A stretch of DNA of 10,249 nt from Treponema sp. (GTDB lineage Bacteria > Spirochaetota > Spirochaetia > Treponematales > Breznakiellaceae), in NCBI GenBank assembly GCA_031284105.1, contig JAITAN010000165.1, forward strand, positions 1-10,249, given 5' to 3'. The translations under genes and the position numbers were made by a program. The notes below the pieces were generated by a model, which was given only the letters and a program-made list of their open reading frames with translations, was not told where the DNA came from and did not search any database. Below, piece after piece: positions 1 through 6,550 of this stretch (position 1 is its first letter; the number at the start of each line of letters is the position of its first letter).

Positions 1-29
1 TTATTCATTCTTTTATGTGTTGTATCCAT
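1..29 (-). CDS. Start of the next operon gene (partial, unidentified)
   Basis: An ATG at 29-27 overlaps the TGA stop of the permease gene by one base (TGATG), a classic translational-coupling junction. A strong Shine-Dalgarno, GGGGG, sits 7 nt upstream inside the permease 3' end. Only nine codons are visible (MDTTHKRMN) before the window ends, so no family can be named. By position it is a further member of the transporter operon; a glycosidase, an ATPase or another transport-associated protein would all be possible. The start is well supported, the identity is not. Confidence 0.55.
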
Positions 30-904
30 CACTTTACCCCCGATAATTCGATGCCTTTTTCCAGATGTTCCTGTCCTGAAAACAGAAACCACAGGGGCGG
101 CGCCATGTACACGCATGAAGCCGCGAAAATAAGTCCTATGGTAGTATCCGCAAGACGGGAAAGGTAAATGGAAAGCGGCTCTTTGGTATAATCGTCAATA
201 AACACAACGGCTTGTTCCACGATGTTCCAGTATTCGATGAAGGTGAGCATACACAATGCGGCAATCGAAGATTTCATCTGTGGTATGATGATCCGCATCA
301 GGATGGTCATATCACGCGCTCCGTCTATGCGCGCTGCCTCAATATACGCGTACGGAAGGGCTTTCATGTTCTGCCGTATCAGAAACACCCCGAAGGGAGA
401 AAATATGCCGGGAAGAATGATGGCGAGATAGCTTTGCTTTATGCGCATCATATCCGCAATGATGTAATTGGGTACGATAACCGCCTGCAAGGGCATGAGC
501 ATGACCGCAATGTACGCCAGAAACGCTTTTTCCTTGTGTTTCCACATACTCACGGTGAACCCGTACGCGGTCAGGAGCGCGATGATGAGGTTTCCAACCG
601 TAACGGGCAGGGTGATTTTAAGAGAATTGAGGAGAAGCATGAGAAACGAGGGCTGGTGTACCAGCACCGCCGCATATTGGGAAAACGTTATGGGGTTCGG
701 TATAAACGCCGTCCTCTTGAATGTCTCGCGTATATTGTCATGGAGATCAAAATCGGTCGGCTTCGCCGAATAGCGGACCGCGATCTCCTGCCCGGTCATA
801 AACGAATTGGTAATGGTGGTAATAAGGGGCAGCATAACGATCACGCCCATAAGAAAGAGAACGCATCCCTTCTTTTCTTTCTTGATTCTTTTCATCTTTT
901 TCAT
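29..904 (-). CDS. Carbohydrate ABC transporter permease, MalG/UgpE-like (CUT1)
   Basis: This is the second inner-membrane permease subunit of a sugar ABC importer, 291 aa, close to the usual 270-300 aa for MalG/UgpE-type proteins. The N-terminus is Lys-rich and cytoplasmic, followed by a first membrane span (about 14-34), an extracytoplasmic loop with the FIPNPITFSQYAAV segment typical of the family (about 67-80), and the core spans from about 85 onward. The EAA loop that docks on the ATPase is at about 189-210 (EAARIDGA...IIPQMK), matching EAAxxDGA-x(8)-I-x-LP closely. The ATG at 904 follows a GAAGGCGG motif about 12 nt upstream; M4 is an alternative start. It partners the MalF-like permease encoded at 2574-1735, but about 830 bp, mostly a repeat array, separates the two. 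Sugar specificity cannot be read from the sequence. Confidence 0.93.
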   Translation of the reverse strand: MKKMKRIKKEKKGCVLFLMGVIVMLPLITTITNSFMTGQEIAVRYSAKPTDFDLHDNIRETFKRTAFIPNPITFSQYAAVLVHQPSFLMLLLNSLKITLPVTVGNLIIALLTAYGFTVSMWKHKEKAFLAYIAVMLMPLQAVIVPNYIIADMMRIKQSYLAIILPGIFSPFGVFLIRQNMKALPYAYIEAARIDGARDMTILMRIIIPQMKSSIAALCMLTFIEYWNIVEQAVVFIDDYTKEPLSIYLSRLADTTIGLIFAASCVYMAPPLWFLFSGQEHLEKGIELSGVK

Positions 905-981
905 ATTTTCATATATCCGCCTTCTTTACCGTTTTTAGCCTTTTCCAAAAGTATGTTCACCTCTCACAAAATGGTACCTGT

Positions 982-1010
982 CACAAAGCTTTTTTTCACA
1001 AAGCTTTTTT
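982..1010. repeat. Short tandem direct repeat CACAAAGCTTTTTT
   Basis: Two adjacent copies, CACAAAGCTTTTTTT (982-996) and CACAAAGCTTTTTT (997-1010), are identical except for one T. Each contains AAAGCTTT, itself a palindrome. It lies about 80 bp upstream of the start codon of the second permease gene. The function is unknown; a simple slippage duplication would explain it. Confidence 0.75.
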
Positions 1011-1012
1011 GA

Positions 1013-1032
1013 CCCGTCTTCGGGATTTTTTT
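1013..1032 (+). terminator. Weak terminator-like hairpin, rightward
   Basis: CCCG-TCTT-CGGG forms a 4-bp GC stem followed after one A by seven T (1026-1032). The T tract is on the plus strand, so it would stop rightward transcription, yet no plus-strand gene precedes it. In the leftward (operon) direction the stem is followed by TCAAAAAA and would not terminate. The stem is short, so chance is a real possibility. Confidence 0.35.
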
Positions 1033-1154
1033 ACCTAATGCGGGTTCACGCTAAAGAGAGCGGCAGGCTATCATGTTAAAATCGGTACCCTTTGTCTACC
1101 TATAATCGACACCCTATTACTATATCTAATCGTCTCTCTTTGTCTTTTGACCTA

Positions 1155-1724
1155 GCCTATGAGGTCTGACCTACCCACGAGGTCTGACTTACCACCTACA
1201 CGGTCTGGTCCATGAGGTCTGACCTGTCCATGAGGTCTGACCTACCCATGGGGTCTGACCTACTCACGAGATCTGACTTACCCATGGGGTCTTGACCGCC
1301 CACGAGGTCTGACCTACCGCCTATGAGGTCTTGACTGTCCATGAGGTCTGACTTACCGCTTACGAGGTCTGACCTAGCCCATGGGGTCTGACCTACCCAT
1401 GGGGTCTTGACTGCCCACGAGGTCTCTACCCATGGGGTCTAACCTAGCCATGGGGTCTAACCTATCCACGGACCTACTCACGAGGTTTGATCTACCGCCC
1501 ACGAGGTCTGACTTACCGCTTACGAGGTCTTGACTACCCATGAGGTCTGACTTACCGGTCCATGAGGTCTGACCTGTCCACGAGGTCTGACCTATCCATG
1601 AGGTCTGACCTATCCATGGGGTCTGACTTACCCACGAGGTCTGACCTACCTATGGGGTCTTGACCTCCCACGAGGTCTGACCTACTCACGAGGTCTTGAC
1701 CGTCCACAAGGTCTGACCTACATC
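1155..1724. repeat. Tandem array of about 31 palindromic 18-bp units
   Basis: Units read from the plus strand follow the consensus GAGGTCTGACCTACCCAY, with the core AGGTC-T-GACCT an inverted repeat around one base. I count about 31 units starting at 1161, with a partial unit before. Of 30 measurable lengths, 20 are 18 bp, 5 are 21, one each 15 and 12, and one each 14, 19 and 22. In six units the spacer is TT instead of T (GGTCTTGAC), and all six are still 18 bp because a base is missing a few positions on. Common substitutions are GGGG for GAGG, CTT for CCT, and CAC or CAT at the end. Two neighbours (1582-1599 and 1600-1617) are identical, and the 21-bp units at 1343 and 1503 are identical. 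The array begins 11 bp after the stop of the MalF-like permease gene and lies between two genes of one operon. It is not a CRISPR array, because there are no unique spacers of constant length. Confidence 0.95.
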
Positions 1725-1734
1725 TCCGAAACGT

Positions 1735-2574
1735 TCAGCGCTTTTCCCTCTCTACATGCAGGAGAAGCTGGGTAACCGCGGCGATAATGATCACGAGTAC
1801 CGTTGTCGCGGCCGTAAGACGTGAGTAATTGAGAGATAAAAACATGTTGTTCATAAAATGCTGTAGGGTATAGATGCTCTCATGCGGGTAGCTGCCGGTA
1901 ATAAGGTATATCTCCCGAAAAATCTTGAACGAGTTGGCAATCGACATGATGACCGCTGCGACCGACACGGGCATAAGACAGGGAAGCGTAATATACAAAA
2001 ATCGCTGTACAAGGGACGCGCCGTCAATATCCGCGGCCTCGTAATGCTCTTGGGGGATGTTCCCCAATCCCGCAAGGTAGAGAACCATCGTATAACCTAT
2101 GTTTTTCCATATAAAAATCATAATCATAACGGCAAGCGCGAGGTTCGAATCAAGCCAGTTGATCGTGTTCAGTCCCGCCGTATGCAATAGACCGTTTAAC
2201 ACGCCGTTGAACGAGAAGAAGGATTTCCAGAAGAACGCCATAGAGCCTGATGGAATCACGAACGGTATAAGAAAAATAAGCGTGTAGAGACTGCGGCGCT
2301 TCGGTATCCCGCGGATCAAAAGAGCGACGATCAAGGAGCCGCCTATGTTTACCGGTACCGATATGCCGATAAACCTGACCGTATTGATAAGCCCCCTCAA
2401 AAACGCCTTGTTGTGAAACAGGCTTACAAAGTTTGCCGTTCCTACGAAATGCCCCGCAGGTCTGTCCATGAAAGCGTATACGAGCGATATGCAGAACGGG
2501 CCTATGAAGAAAAGCGTAAAGCCCGCAAGTCCGGGAAGCAGACACAGTATGCCCGTCCCGTTCTTCCTACTCAT
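1735..2574 (-). CDS. Carbohydrate ABC transporter permease, MalF/UgpA-like (CUT1)
   Basis: This is the first membrane subunit of the sugar importer, 279 aa, a normal length for UgpA/MsmF-type permeases. The N-terminus has the usual LLPGLAGFTLFFIGP first span (about 9-33), followed by the periplasmic segment FVGTANFVSLF (43-53) characteristic of the family. Further spans occur at about 70-90, 97-117, 145-168, 202-222 and 255-273. The ATPase-docking EAA loop is at about 179-201 (EAADIDGAS...ITLPCLMP). I choose the ATG at 2574 (MSRKNGTG): it overlaps the stop of the binding-protein gene by 8 nt and has GGAG 10 nt upstream. A longer frame from TTG at 2643 would lie wholly within the upstream gene and add a non-family N-terminus. 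The TGA stop is followed in the same frame by a 60-codon open stretch running into the repeat array. Confidence 0.94.
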   Translation of the reverse strand: MSRKNGTGILCLLPGLAGFTLFFIGPFCISLVYAFMDRPAGHFVGTANFVSLFHNKAFLRGLINTVRFIGISVPVNIGGSLIVALLIRGIPKRRSLYTLIFLIPFVIPSGSMAFFWKSFFSFNGVLNGLLHTAGLNTINWLDSNLALAVMIMIFIWKNIGYTMVLYLAGLGNIPQEHYEAADIDGASLVQRFLYITLPCLMPVSVAAVIMSIANSFKIFREIYLITGSYPHESIYTLQHFMNNMFLSLNYSRLTAATTVLVIIIAAVTQLLLHVEREKR

Positions 2575-4036
2575 TGAGGTACAGCTCCGCTTTGTTCTGT
2601 AAGACGCGGGCGACTTCTTCCGCACTGCGGCTGCCGTCGGCAAAATACCTGATTTCAGCGGCCAGCATGTCGTTTATGACGGTATCCTGAAACGTATACG
2701 CACTGATCCGGTCCGAAAGCCATTCTACCGCTTCGATATATGCGGCAAGCGCGGCCCGCTGTTTCTCATCAAGCTCCGCCGCCCTGCCCATGAGCATATC
2801 GGAAAAGGCGAGTTCCGCCTTCTTCACGCGCGCCGCGTTGTTAAGAGGCAGCGGTTCGGGATTGGGAGATGACGTTACCATCTGCATATCTTCCGTTAAA
2901 AGGAATTTGATGAACTCCCATGCCGTGTGCTTGTTTTTTGAATTGGCGTTGATACAAAAAGCGTTCCCAAACGTGTACGGTACGGTCCCATCCTCCCGCG
3001 CCGCAATGCCCGCAATTTCATCATCGTCCGCAATGCCTTTTGCGCCGCCTGCCGTTCCCATCATCCTCGTTCTGCCGAAAGCGCGTCCGAATTGGGATAG
3101 AAGCGAGAAGTTACCGTACGGTTTGAAGAAATACCGGCCGGTCGCCTGCTGCCCCGCCTGCCGTATGCGCTCCGCTGTATCCTGCCGCGAAACCGCGTGC
3201 GGAATATAGCTTTTGTCTCCATACTCCCGTATCGTTGTAAGCATGGCAGCAAACTCCCCGCCGGTAAAGTTAGCCCGCTTCTTTTCAAGATCGATAAATG
3301 ACGTGTAACGTTCGTTCCACATAGTCTTTATCATACCGTCCGGTGAGAAATCGTAGAGGTTGAAAATCTTTGCGCTTCCGTCAAAAAGAGGAGCGGCATT
3401 TTCAATAAGGTCGCTGCTTGTAAAAGCGCTGTCCGTCCCAAAGCCGGCCGTGATCGCCCCCTGCAAAAGAGTGCCGTCATAGGCGAAGTACTGAAACGAA
3501 TAATCAATAGGCATAACGTACAGTCCGCCGTTGTACCGGCTTGCATCGATGATATTCCCGCGCACGTCCGCCATGTTAAAGGCGTTGTCTCCGGTAATAA
3601 AGGCGTCGAGGTTTTCAAGCCATCCGCTTTCCACGTACGTATGCAAGGGCAGAATGTCTGCGGCAAATATATCCGCGCCCCCGCCGCTCATAAGACTCGT
3701 GTTTATACGATTGATGTAGTCGTTGCGGGACTGGGTATCGTCCTGCCGCTGTACAAGGATCATCTTGCCGTCCCCGTTTTCGGATGTCTTAACTTCGGGC
3801 ATTGCCGAGAACGTCTCAATGGTTACCGTCGTCCCCGGATACTTCTCTGTAAAGGCTTTCGCGGCCATGTCAAGAAAATTCTTGTACGCCATACTGTCAT
3901 AACAGGACACGGTTATGCTTCGCATAGCGCCTTCTGACCCGTCCGGCTGCGCGGCCGCACGCTCCCTGCCTTTGCATCCGCCGCTCATAATCACCGCGCC
4001 GATAATGCCTAGTGCTAAAAACGCATTACGCTTCAT
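2567..4036 (-). CDS. Extracellular solute-binding lipoprotein, family 1 (sugar ABC importer)
   Basis: This is the substrate-binding lipoprotein of the importer, 489 aa, somewhat longer than the usual 400-450. The N-terminus MKRNAF is followed by a hydrophobic signal and a lipobox-like SGGC with the acylated Cys at residue 21; a Gly-rich lipobox lacking Leu is tolerated in spirochaetes. The mature part starts with the family pattern ITVSCYDSMAYKNFLDMAAKAFTEKYP (split over residues 41-67), then a hinge region with GGGADIFAADILPL. Near the C-terminus is the typical NAFCINANSKNKHTAWEFIKFL segment (two pieces of one motif), which identifies bacterial extracellular solute-binding protein family 1. 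The ATG at 4036 has GGAGG 7 nt upstream, making it a clear start; a TTG-started extension to 4090 would overlap the kinase stop and lacks support. That Shine-Dalgarno lies in a perfect hairpin (4044-4078). The ligand is unknown, probably a mono- or oligosaccharide or glycerol-phosphate-like compound. Confidence 0.95.
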   Translation of the reverse strand: MKRNAFLALGIIGAVIMSGGCKGRERAAAQPDGSEGAMRSITVSCYDSMAYKNFLDMAAKAFTEKYPGTTVTIETFSAMPEVKTSENGDGKMILVQRQDDTQSRNDYINRINTSLMSGGGADIFAADILPLHTYVESGWLENLDAFITGDNAFNMADVRGNIIDASRYNGGLYVMPIDYSFQYFAYDGTLLQGAITAGFGTDSAFTSSDLIENAAPLFDGSAKIFNLYDFSPDGMIKTMWNERYTSFIDLEKKRANFTGGEFAAMLTTIREYGDKSYIPHAVSRQDTAERIRQAGQQATGRYFFKPYGNFSLLSQFGRAFGRTRMMGTAGGAKGIADDDEIAGIAAREDGTVPYTFGNAFCINANSKNKHTAWEFIKFLLTEDMQMVTSSPNPEPLPLNNAARVKKAELAFSDMLMGRAAELDEKQRAALAAYIEAVEWLSDRISAYTFQDTVINDMLAAEIRYFADGSRSAEEVARVLQNKAELYLNE

Positions 4037-4043
4037 ACTGATA

Positions 4044-4078
4044 CCTCCATGTAATACACGCCATGTATTACATGGAGG
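4044..4078 (-). promoter_or_regulatory. Perfect 15-bp inverted repeat covering the binding-protein RBS
   Basis: On the plus strand CCTCCATGTAATACA (4044-4058), CGCCA (loop, 4059-4063) and TGTATTACATGGAGG (4064-4078) form a perfect inverted repeat. In the mRNA the 3' arm ends in GGAGG, the Shine-Dalgarno of the binding-protein gene, so the folded hairpin would hide it. The kinase stop codon (4089-4087) is only 8 nt before the hairpin, so a ribosome finishing the kinase would overlap and open the 5' arm. No U tract follows, so it is not a rho-independent terminator. At DNA level the same palindrome (half-site centres 20 bp apart) could be an operator for a dimeric regulator. Confidence 0.85.
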
Positions 4079-4086
4079 ATACTCCG

Positions 4087-5499
4087 TCAATCTGTAGTCA
4101 TTCTGTAATGAGTCTGTATTTTGTCTGAAGTTTTTTCTAAATCCAGATAAAAAAGCACTCCTTCTGCGGTATTTTGGAGTGAAAAGGGGATGTTCATGCG
4201 GTCAAGCGCTTTCTTGACAATAGTCAGCCCTAGTCCGCTTCTGCCCGTCCTCCTATTTCCCGTCTGATCGCCGCGGTAGAACGGGTCAAAGAGTCGCATG
4301 TCCGCATCTATGCGCGCATGGGCGTTAAGAACGGAGAGTCTGAATGTGTTCCTTTTCGCATCTGTTTTCACGCTTTCACGCAATGCGCCGAAGATGCGGA
4401 TAAACCCGTTTTCCGGTGTATTCTGAACCGCGTTGCTTAACACATTGGAAAGCGCACGGCGGAGCAGGTGTTTATCCGCGTAAACGGTAACGTCAGGTAC
4501 GTCTGACGTGAGCGTTTGTCCGTTCCACTCGGCAAGCGCCTGATATTCGGCAAGAAGAGAAGCCGTCAGTTCCTTGCAGTTGACGGCTTCAAAAACAGGC
4601 GCAACAGCGTCATCGGAGAGTTTAACGATTTCCAATATTTCCGATACGAGCTTATTCTGGGCGTGGAGGGTTTTCAAACATTCACGCAGGTAGGTGGGAT
4701 GATCCTTATAATCTCCCACATTGGCTATCATGCCTTCGATGAGGGCGCTTGCCGCGGCGATAGGAGTTTTAAGCTCGTGGGAGGCTGCCGAAAAGAAATT
4801 GCGCTGGTTCTCCTCCATCTGCCGCTCCCGCGCAACCTCATCTTCCAGCGGTTTCGTTACTTTTTTGGCAAACAGAACCGCGCCGGCTATACCGAGGGCA
4901 AGCATAAGGGCCAGCATGGTTACCGACTTGTATATCAGCTCGTGGTAATTGCTTTGCGGTGAAACCGGCGCGGCTACACGCAGGATATAGGGGGCGGCTG
5001 CGCCGCCCGGCGCGATATGGATGGTAGCGCGTATCTGCTGGCGCAGACCCTGCCGTATCGGCGGCAGAACTCGCGGCTCTAGAGCCGGCGGCAGCTCTGC
5101 CATGGGGGGACGATTCGTCTGAGAGGCGTCCGGTGAGCCGCTAGATGCGGCTCCGCCGCCGTCCGTTGCGATTTCATCGGCAAAAGAAGAACTTTCAACG
5201 TTTTTATACGTTTCCGCAGCGGAAAACAGTATCTTCCCATCAGAACTTTCTATCACAAAGAAAAAAGACTGATTTCTTCGGAAGAATTCTTTGGCTACCG
5301 CGGCTATTTCTTCAGGTTTTTTCTCTTCCAGCATACTAATCACCGGTTGAAATACTTCGGTAAGCTGCTGTAGCTGTTGTTTACGGTAAAAAGAGGTAAA
5401 TTGCCGCGCGAAGAGAATGGCCGTCCCGCCGGTCATTAACACAAGGAGGAGCATGGTGTAGAGAAAAACTCTGGTAAAGATACGGCGATCTTTTCTCAT
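4087..5499 (-). CDS. Membrane sensor histidine kinase (EnvZ/PhoR class)
   Basis: A sensor kinase of 470 aa that should phosphorylate the adjacent regulator. TM1 is at about 12-31 and TM2 at about 192-211, enclosing a sensor region of about 160 residues that includes a low-complexity Gly/Ser/Pro stretch (112-148), probably a disordered linker. After TM2 a short HAMP-like helix (KKVTKPLEDEVARERQ, 212-227) leads to the dimerisation domain with FFSAASHELKTP; His241 is the phosphoacceptor. The ATPase domain has an N box (LSNVLSNAVQN, about 350-360), an F-box-like LFDPFYRGD (403-411) and the G2 box GRSGLGLTIVKKALD (419-433). The G1 position reads NAHARID rather than D-x-G-x-G, as in some VanS-like kinases. 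The ATG overlaps the regulator stop (ATGA), so the pair is translationally coupled. Gene order suggests it controls the downstream sugar importer, perhaps sensing its substrate. Confidence 0.96.
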   Translation of the reverse strand: MRKDRRIFTRVFLYTMLLLVLMTGGTAILFARQFTSFYRKQQLQQLTEVFQPVISMLEEKKPEEIAAVAKEFFRRNQSFFFVIESSDGKILFSAAETYKNVESSSFADEIATDGGGAASSGSPDASQTNRPPMAELPPALEPRVLPPIRQGLRQQIRATIHIAPGGAAAPYILRVAAPVSPQSNYHELIYKSVTMLALMLALGIAGAVLFAKKVTKPLEDEVARERQMEENQRNFFSAASHELKTPIAAASALIEGMIANVGDYKDHPTYLRECLKTLHAQNKLVSEILEIVKLSDDAVAPVFEAVNCKELTASLLAEYQALAEWNGQTLTSDVPDVTVYADKHLLRRALSNVLSNAVQNTPENGFIRIFGALRESVKTDAKRNTFRLSVLNAHARIDADMRLFDPFYRGDQTGNRRTGRSGLGLTIVKKALDRMNIPFSLQNTAEGVLFYLDLEKTSDKIQTHYRMTTD

Positions 5500-6176
5500 G
5501 ACGGCTGCCCGCCTGCGGTTTCAGCATCTATGGCGTAGCCCACACCCCTGATGGTTTTTATGATGTTTACCGGTAGTTTTGCACGCAGATTCTTGATATG
5601 GGTATGTACCGTACCTTCGCTGCCGTAATAATCAAAGCCCCATATCTTATTGAGAATGCTTTCGTGGGTGATGACCCTGTTCCCGTTCATAACAAGCAGT
5701 TTGAGTATTTCAAACTCCCGCAGGGTCAGCGCAAGCTCTTGTCCTTCCCAAAAAGCCTTGTACGATTCTGAATACAATGTCAGGCTGCCCAAACGAATTT
5801 CGTTTTGCAGTGCCCCGCTACGCCGTAAAAGGGCTTCCACCCGCTTGAGGAGTATCTGCATGGAAAAAGGCTTGGTAATGTAATCATCGGCAAGGTTATT
5901 GAACGCCGTAATCTGGTGGCTATCCCCGGAAAGGGCTGTCATCATCAGAACGGGTACATCGCTCTGTTTTCGTACGCCTTTGAGCAGTTCGATCCCATCT
6001 TTTCCCGGCAGCATAATGTCCAGAATGATAAGCCGGTATTTTTGTTCAAATATTCGTTGTAACGCCGTGTTTCCATCGGCTTGCAATTCAGTCTGATACC
6101 CGGCATCTTGCAGGAATGCCTTAACCGCCTTCCCGATATGTTCATCATCTTCAACCACAAGAATTTTTATATCCAT
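5496..6176 (-). CDS. OmpR/PhoB-family response regulator
   Basis: A two-domain DNA-binding regulator of 226 aa, the usual family length. The receiver domain (about 1-120) has the acidic pocket E9/D10/D11, phosphoacceptor Asp53 (IILDIMLPGKDG), Thr80 and Lys102 (DDYITKPFS), so it looks fully functional. The C-terminal winged helix (about 130-222) shows LTLREFEILKLL, the recognition-helix segment GSEGTVHTHIKNLRAKL and the closing wing IKTIRGVGYAID. I choose the ATG at 6176 (MDIKILVVEDD), which begins exactly where the receiver fold does. A TTG at 6212 would add 12 unneeded residues and sits in the predicted -35 box. There is no Shine-Dalgarno before 6176, fitting a leaderless transcript. It is first in the operon and overlaps the kinase by 4 nt. 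Confidence 0.97.
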   Translation of the reverse strand: MDIKILVVEDDEHIGKAVKAFLQDAGYQTELQADGNTALQRIFEQKYRLIILDIMLPGKDGIELLKGVRKQSDVPVLMMTALSGDSHQITAFNNLADDYITKPFSMQILLKRVEALLRRSGALQNEIRLGSLTLYSESYKAFWEGQELALTLREFEILKLLVMNGNRVITHESILNKIWGFDYYGSEGTVHTHIKNLRAKLPVNIIKTIRGVGYAIDAETAGGQPS

Positions 6177-6183
6177 AATAGTT

Positions 6184-6212
6184 ATTCTACACGCAGGTTG
6201 AAAGATTGGCAA
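6184..6212 (-). promoter_or_regulatory. Sigma70-like promoter for a leaderless operon transcript
   Basis: Reading leftward, TTGCCA (-35, 6212-6207; 5 of 6 consensus), a 17-bp spacer, and TAGAAT (-10, 6189-6184; 5 of 6) form a strong sigma70-type promoter. Only seven bases (AACTATT) separate the -10 box from the regulator ATG at 6176, so transcription should start at or within a base or two of the start codon. This agrees with the missing Shine-Dalgarno. Confidence 0.6.
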
Positions 6213-6550
6213 TTGAGTAAAAGGACGGTTGATTCCAGGACAAGGGCATACTAAGACATGATTCGGTTCTGCTCTTTATGATGGAAACCCGAAAGTAGGA
6301 TTATTAAGAACGGCATGGCGGCAATAGTTGAAAATAGGATAACGCGAAACGAACAAGCAGTGTTTTATTGTCGGGCTATGATCCCGTTGCTCAACAAAAA
6401 GAAGCACTATCTGCTATACAAACGATGGGCGCTCAGTATAGGCTACGCGCCTGAATGCCCGCTGCTCCGCAAACAGGCGGTTGCTGTTACTTCCGGCAAT
6501 TAGAGTAACCGGTTGATCTAAAAACAGCAAAGCCTTTTATACTGTCCGCC
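6213..6550. other. Intergenic stretch with one weak small reading frame
   Basis: I see no recognisable gene here. The only open frame of note is on the plus strand at 6315-6503 (62 codons, beginning MAAIVENRITRNEQAVF). It lacks a Shine-Dalgarno, continues open upstream of its ATG to a stop near 6280, and resembles no family I know. It is more likely chance or a decayed fragment than a gene. Confidence 0.4.

Larger units (their letters stand above)
905..1154. other. Intergenic spacer between second permease and repeat array
   Basis: No gene is seen on either strand. The stretch holds T-rich runs, a 14-15 bp direct repeat (982-1010), a short terminator-like hairpin facing right (1013-1032), and two similar segments, AAAATGGTACC at 968-978 and AAAATCGGTACC at 1078-1089. 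A leftward promoter for the second permease could be here, but I find no convincing -35/-10 pair. Confidence 0.5.

Noticed and set aside
212..1012. Long plus-strand open frame of 266 codons antisense to the second permease
   Set aside because: It is the shadow of a well-identified permease; its translation is Arg/His/Gly-rich, has no family resemblance and runs into the T-rich spacer.
1155..1724. CRISPR array
   Set aside because: There are no constant repeats separated by unique spacers of 30 bp or so; the whole unit repeats with small changes, and no cas genes are present.
2458..2471. AGGTCTGTCCATGA, resembling the array unit, inside the first permease gene
   Set aside because: A 14-bp partial match lacking the GACC half-site, and it encodes a normal part of the protein; likely chance.
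2575..2643. Longer start (TTG 2643) for the first permease
   Set aside because: The added 23 residues overlap the binding-protein gene and do not fit the family, while ATG 2574 has both a Shine-Dalgarno and the usual overlap.
4986..5010. GC-rich inverted repeat GGGCGGC/GCCGCCC in the kinase gene
   Set aside because: Produced by consecutive Gly and Ala codons in the low-complexity sensor region; no sign of function.
6315..6503. Small plus-strand gene of 62 codons
   Set aside because: No Shine-Dalgarno, no family, frame open upstream of the ATG; kept only as a note in the intergenic entry.
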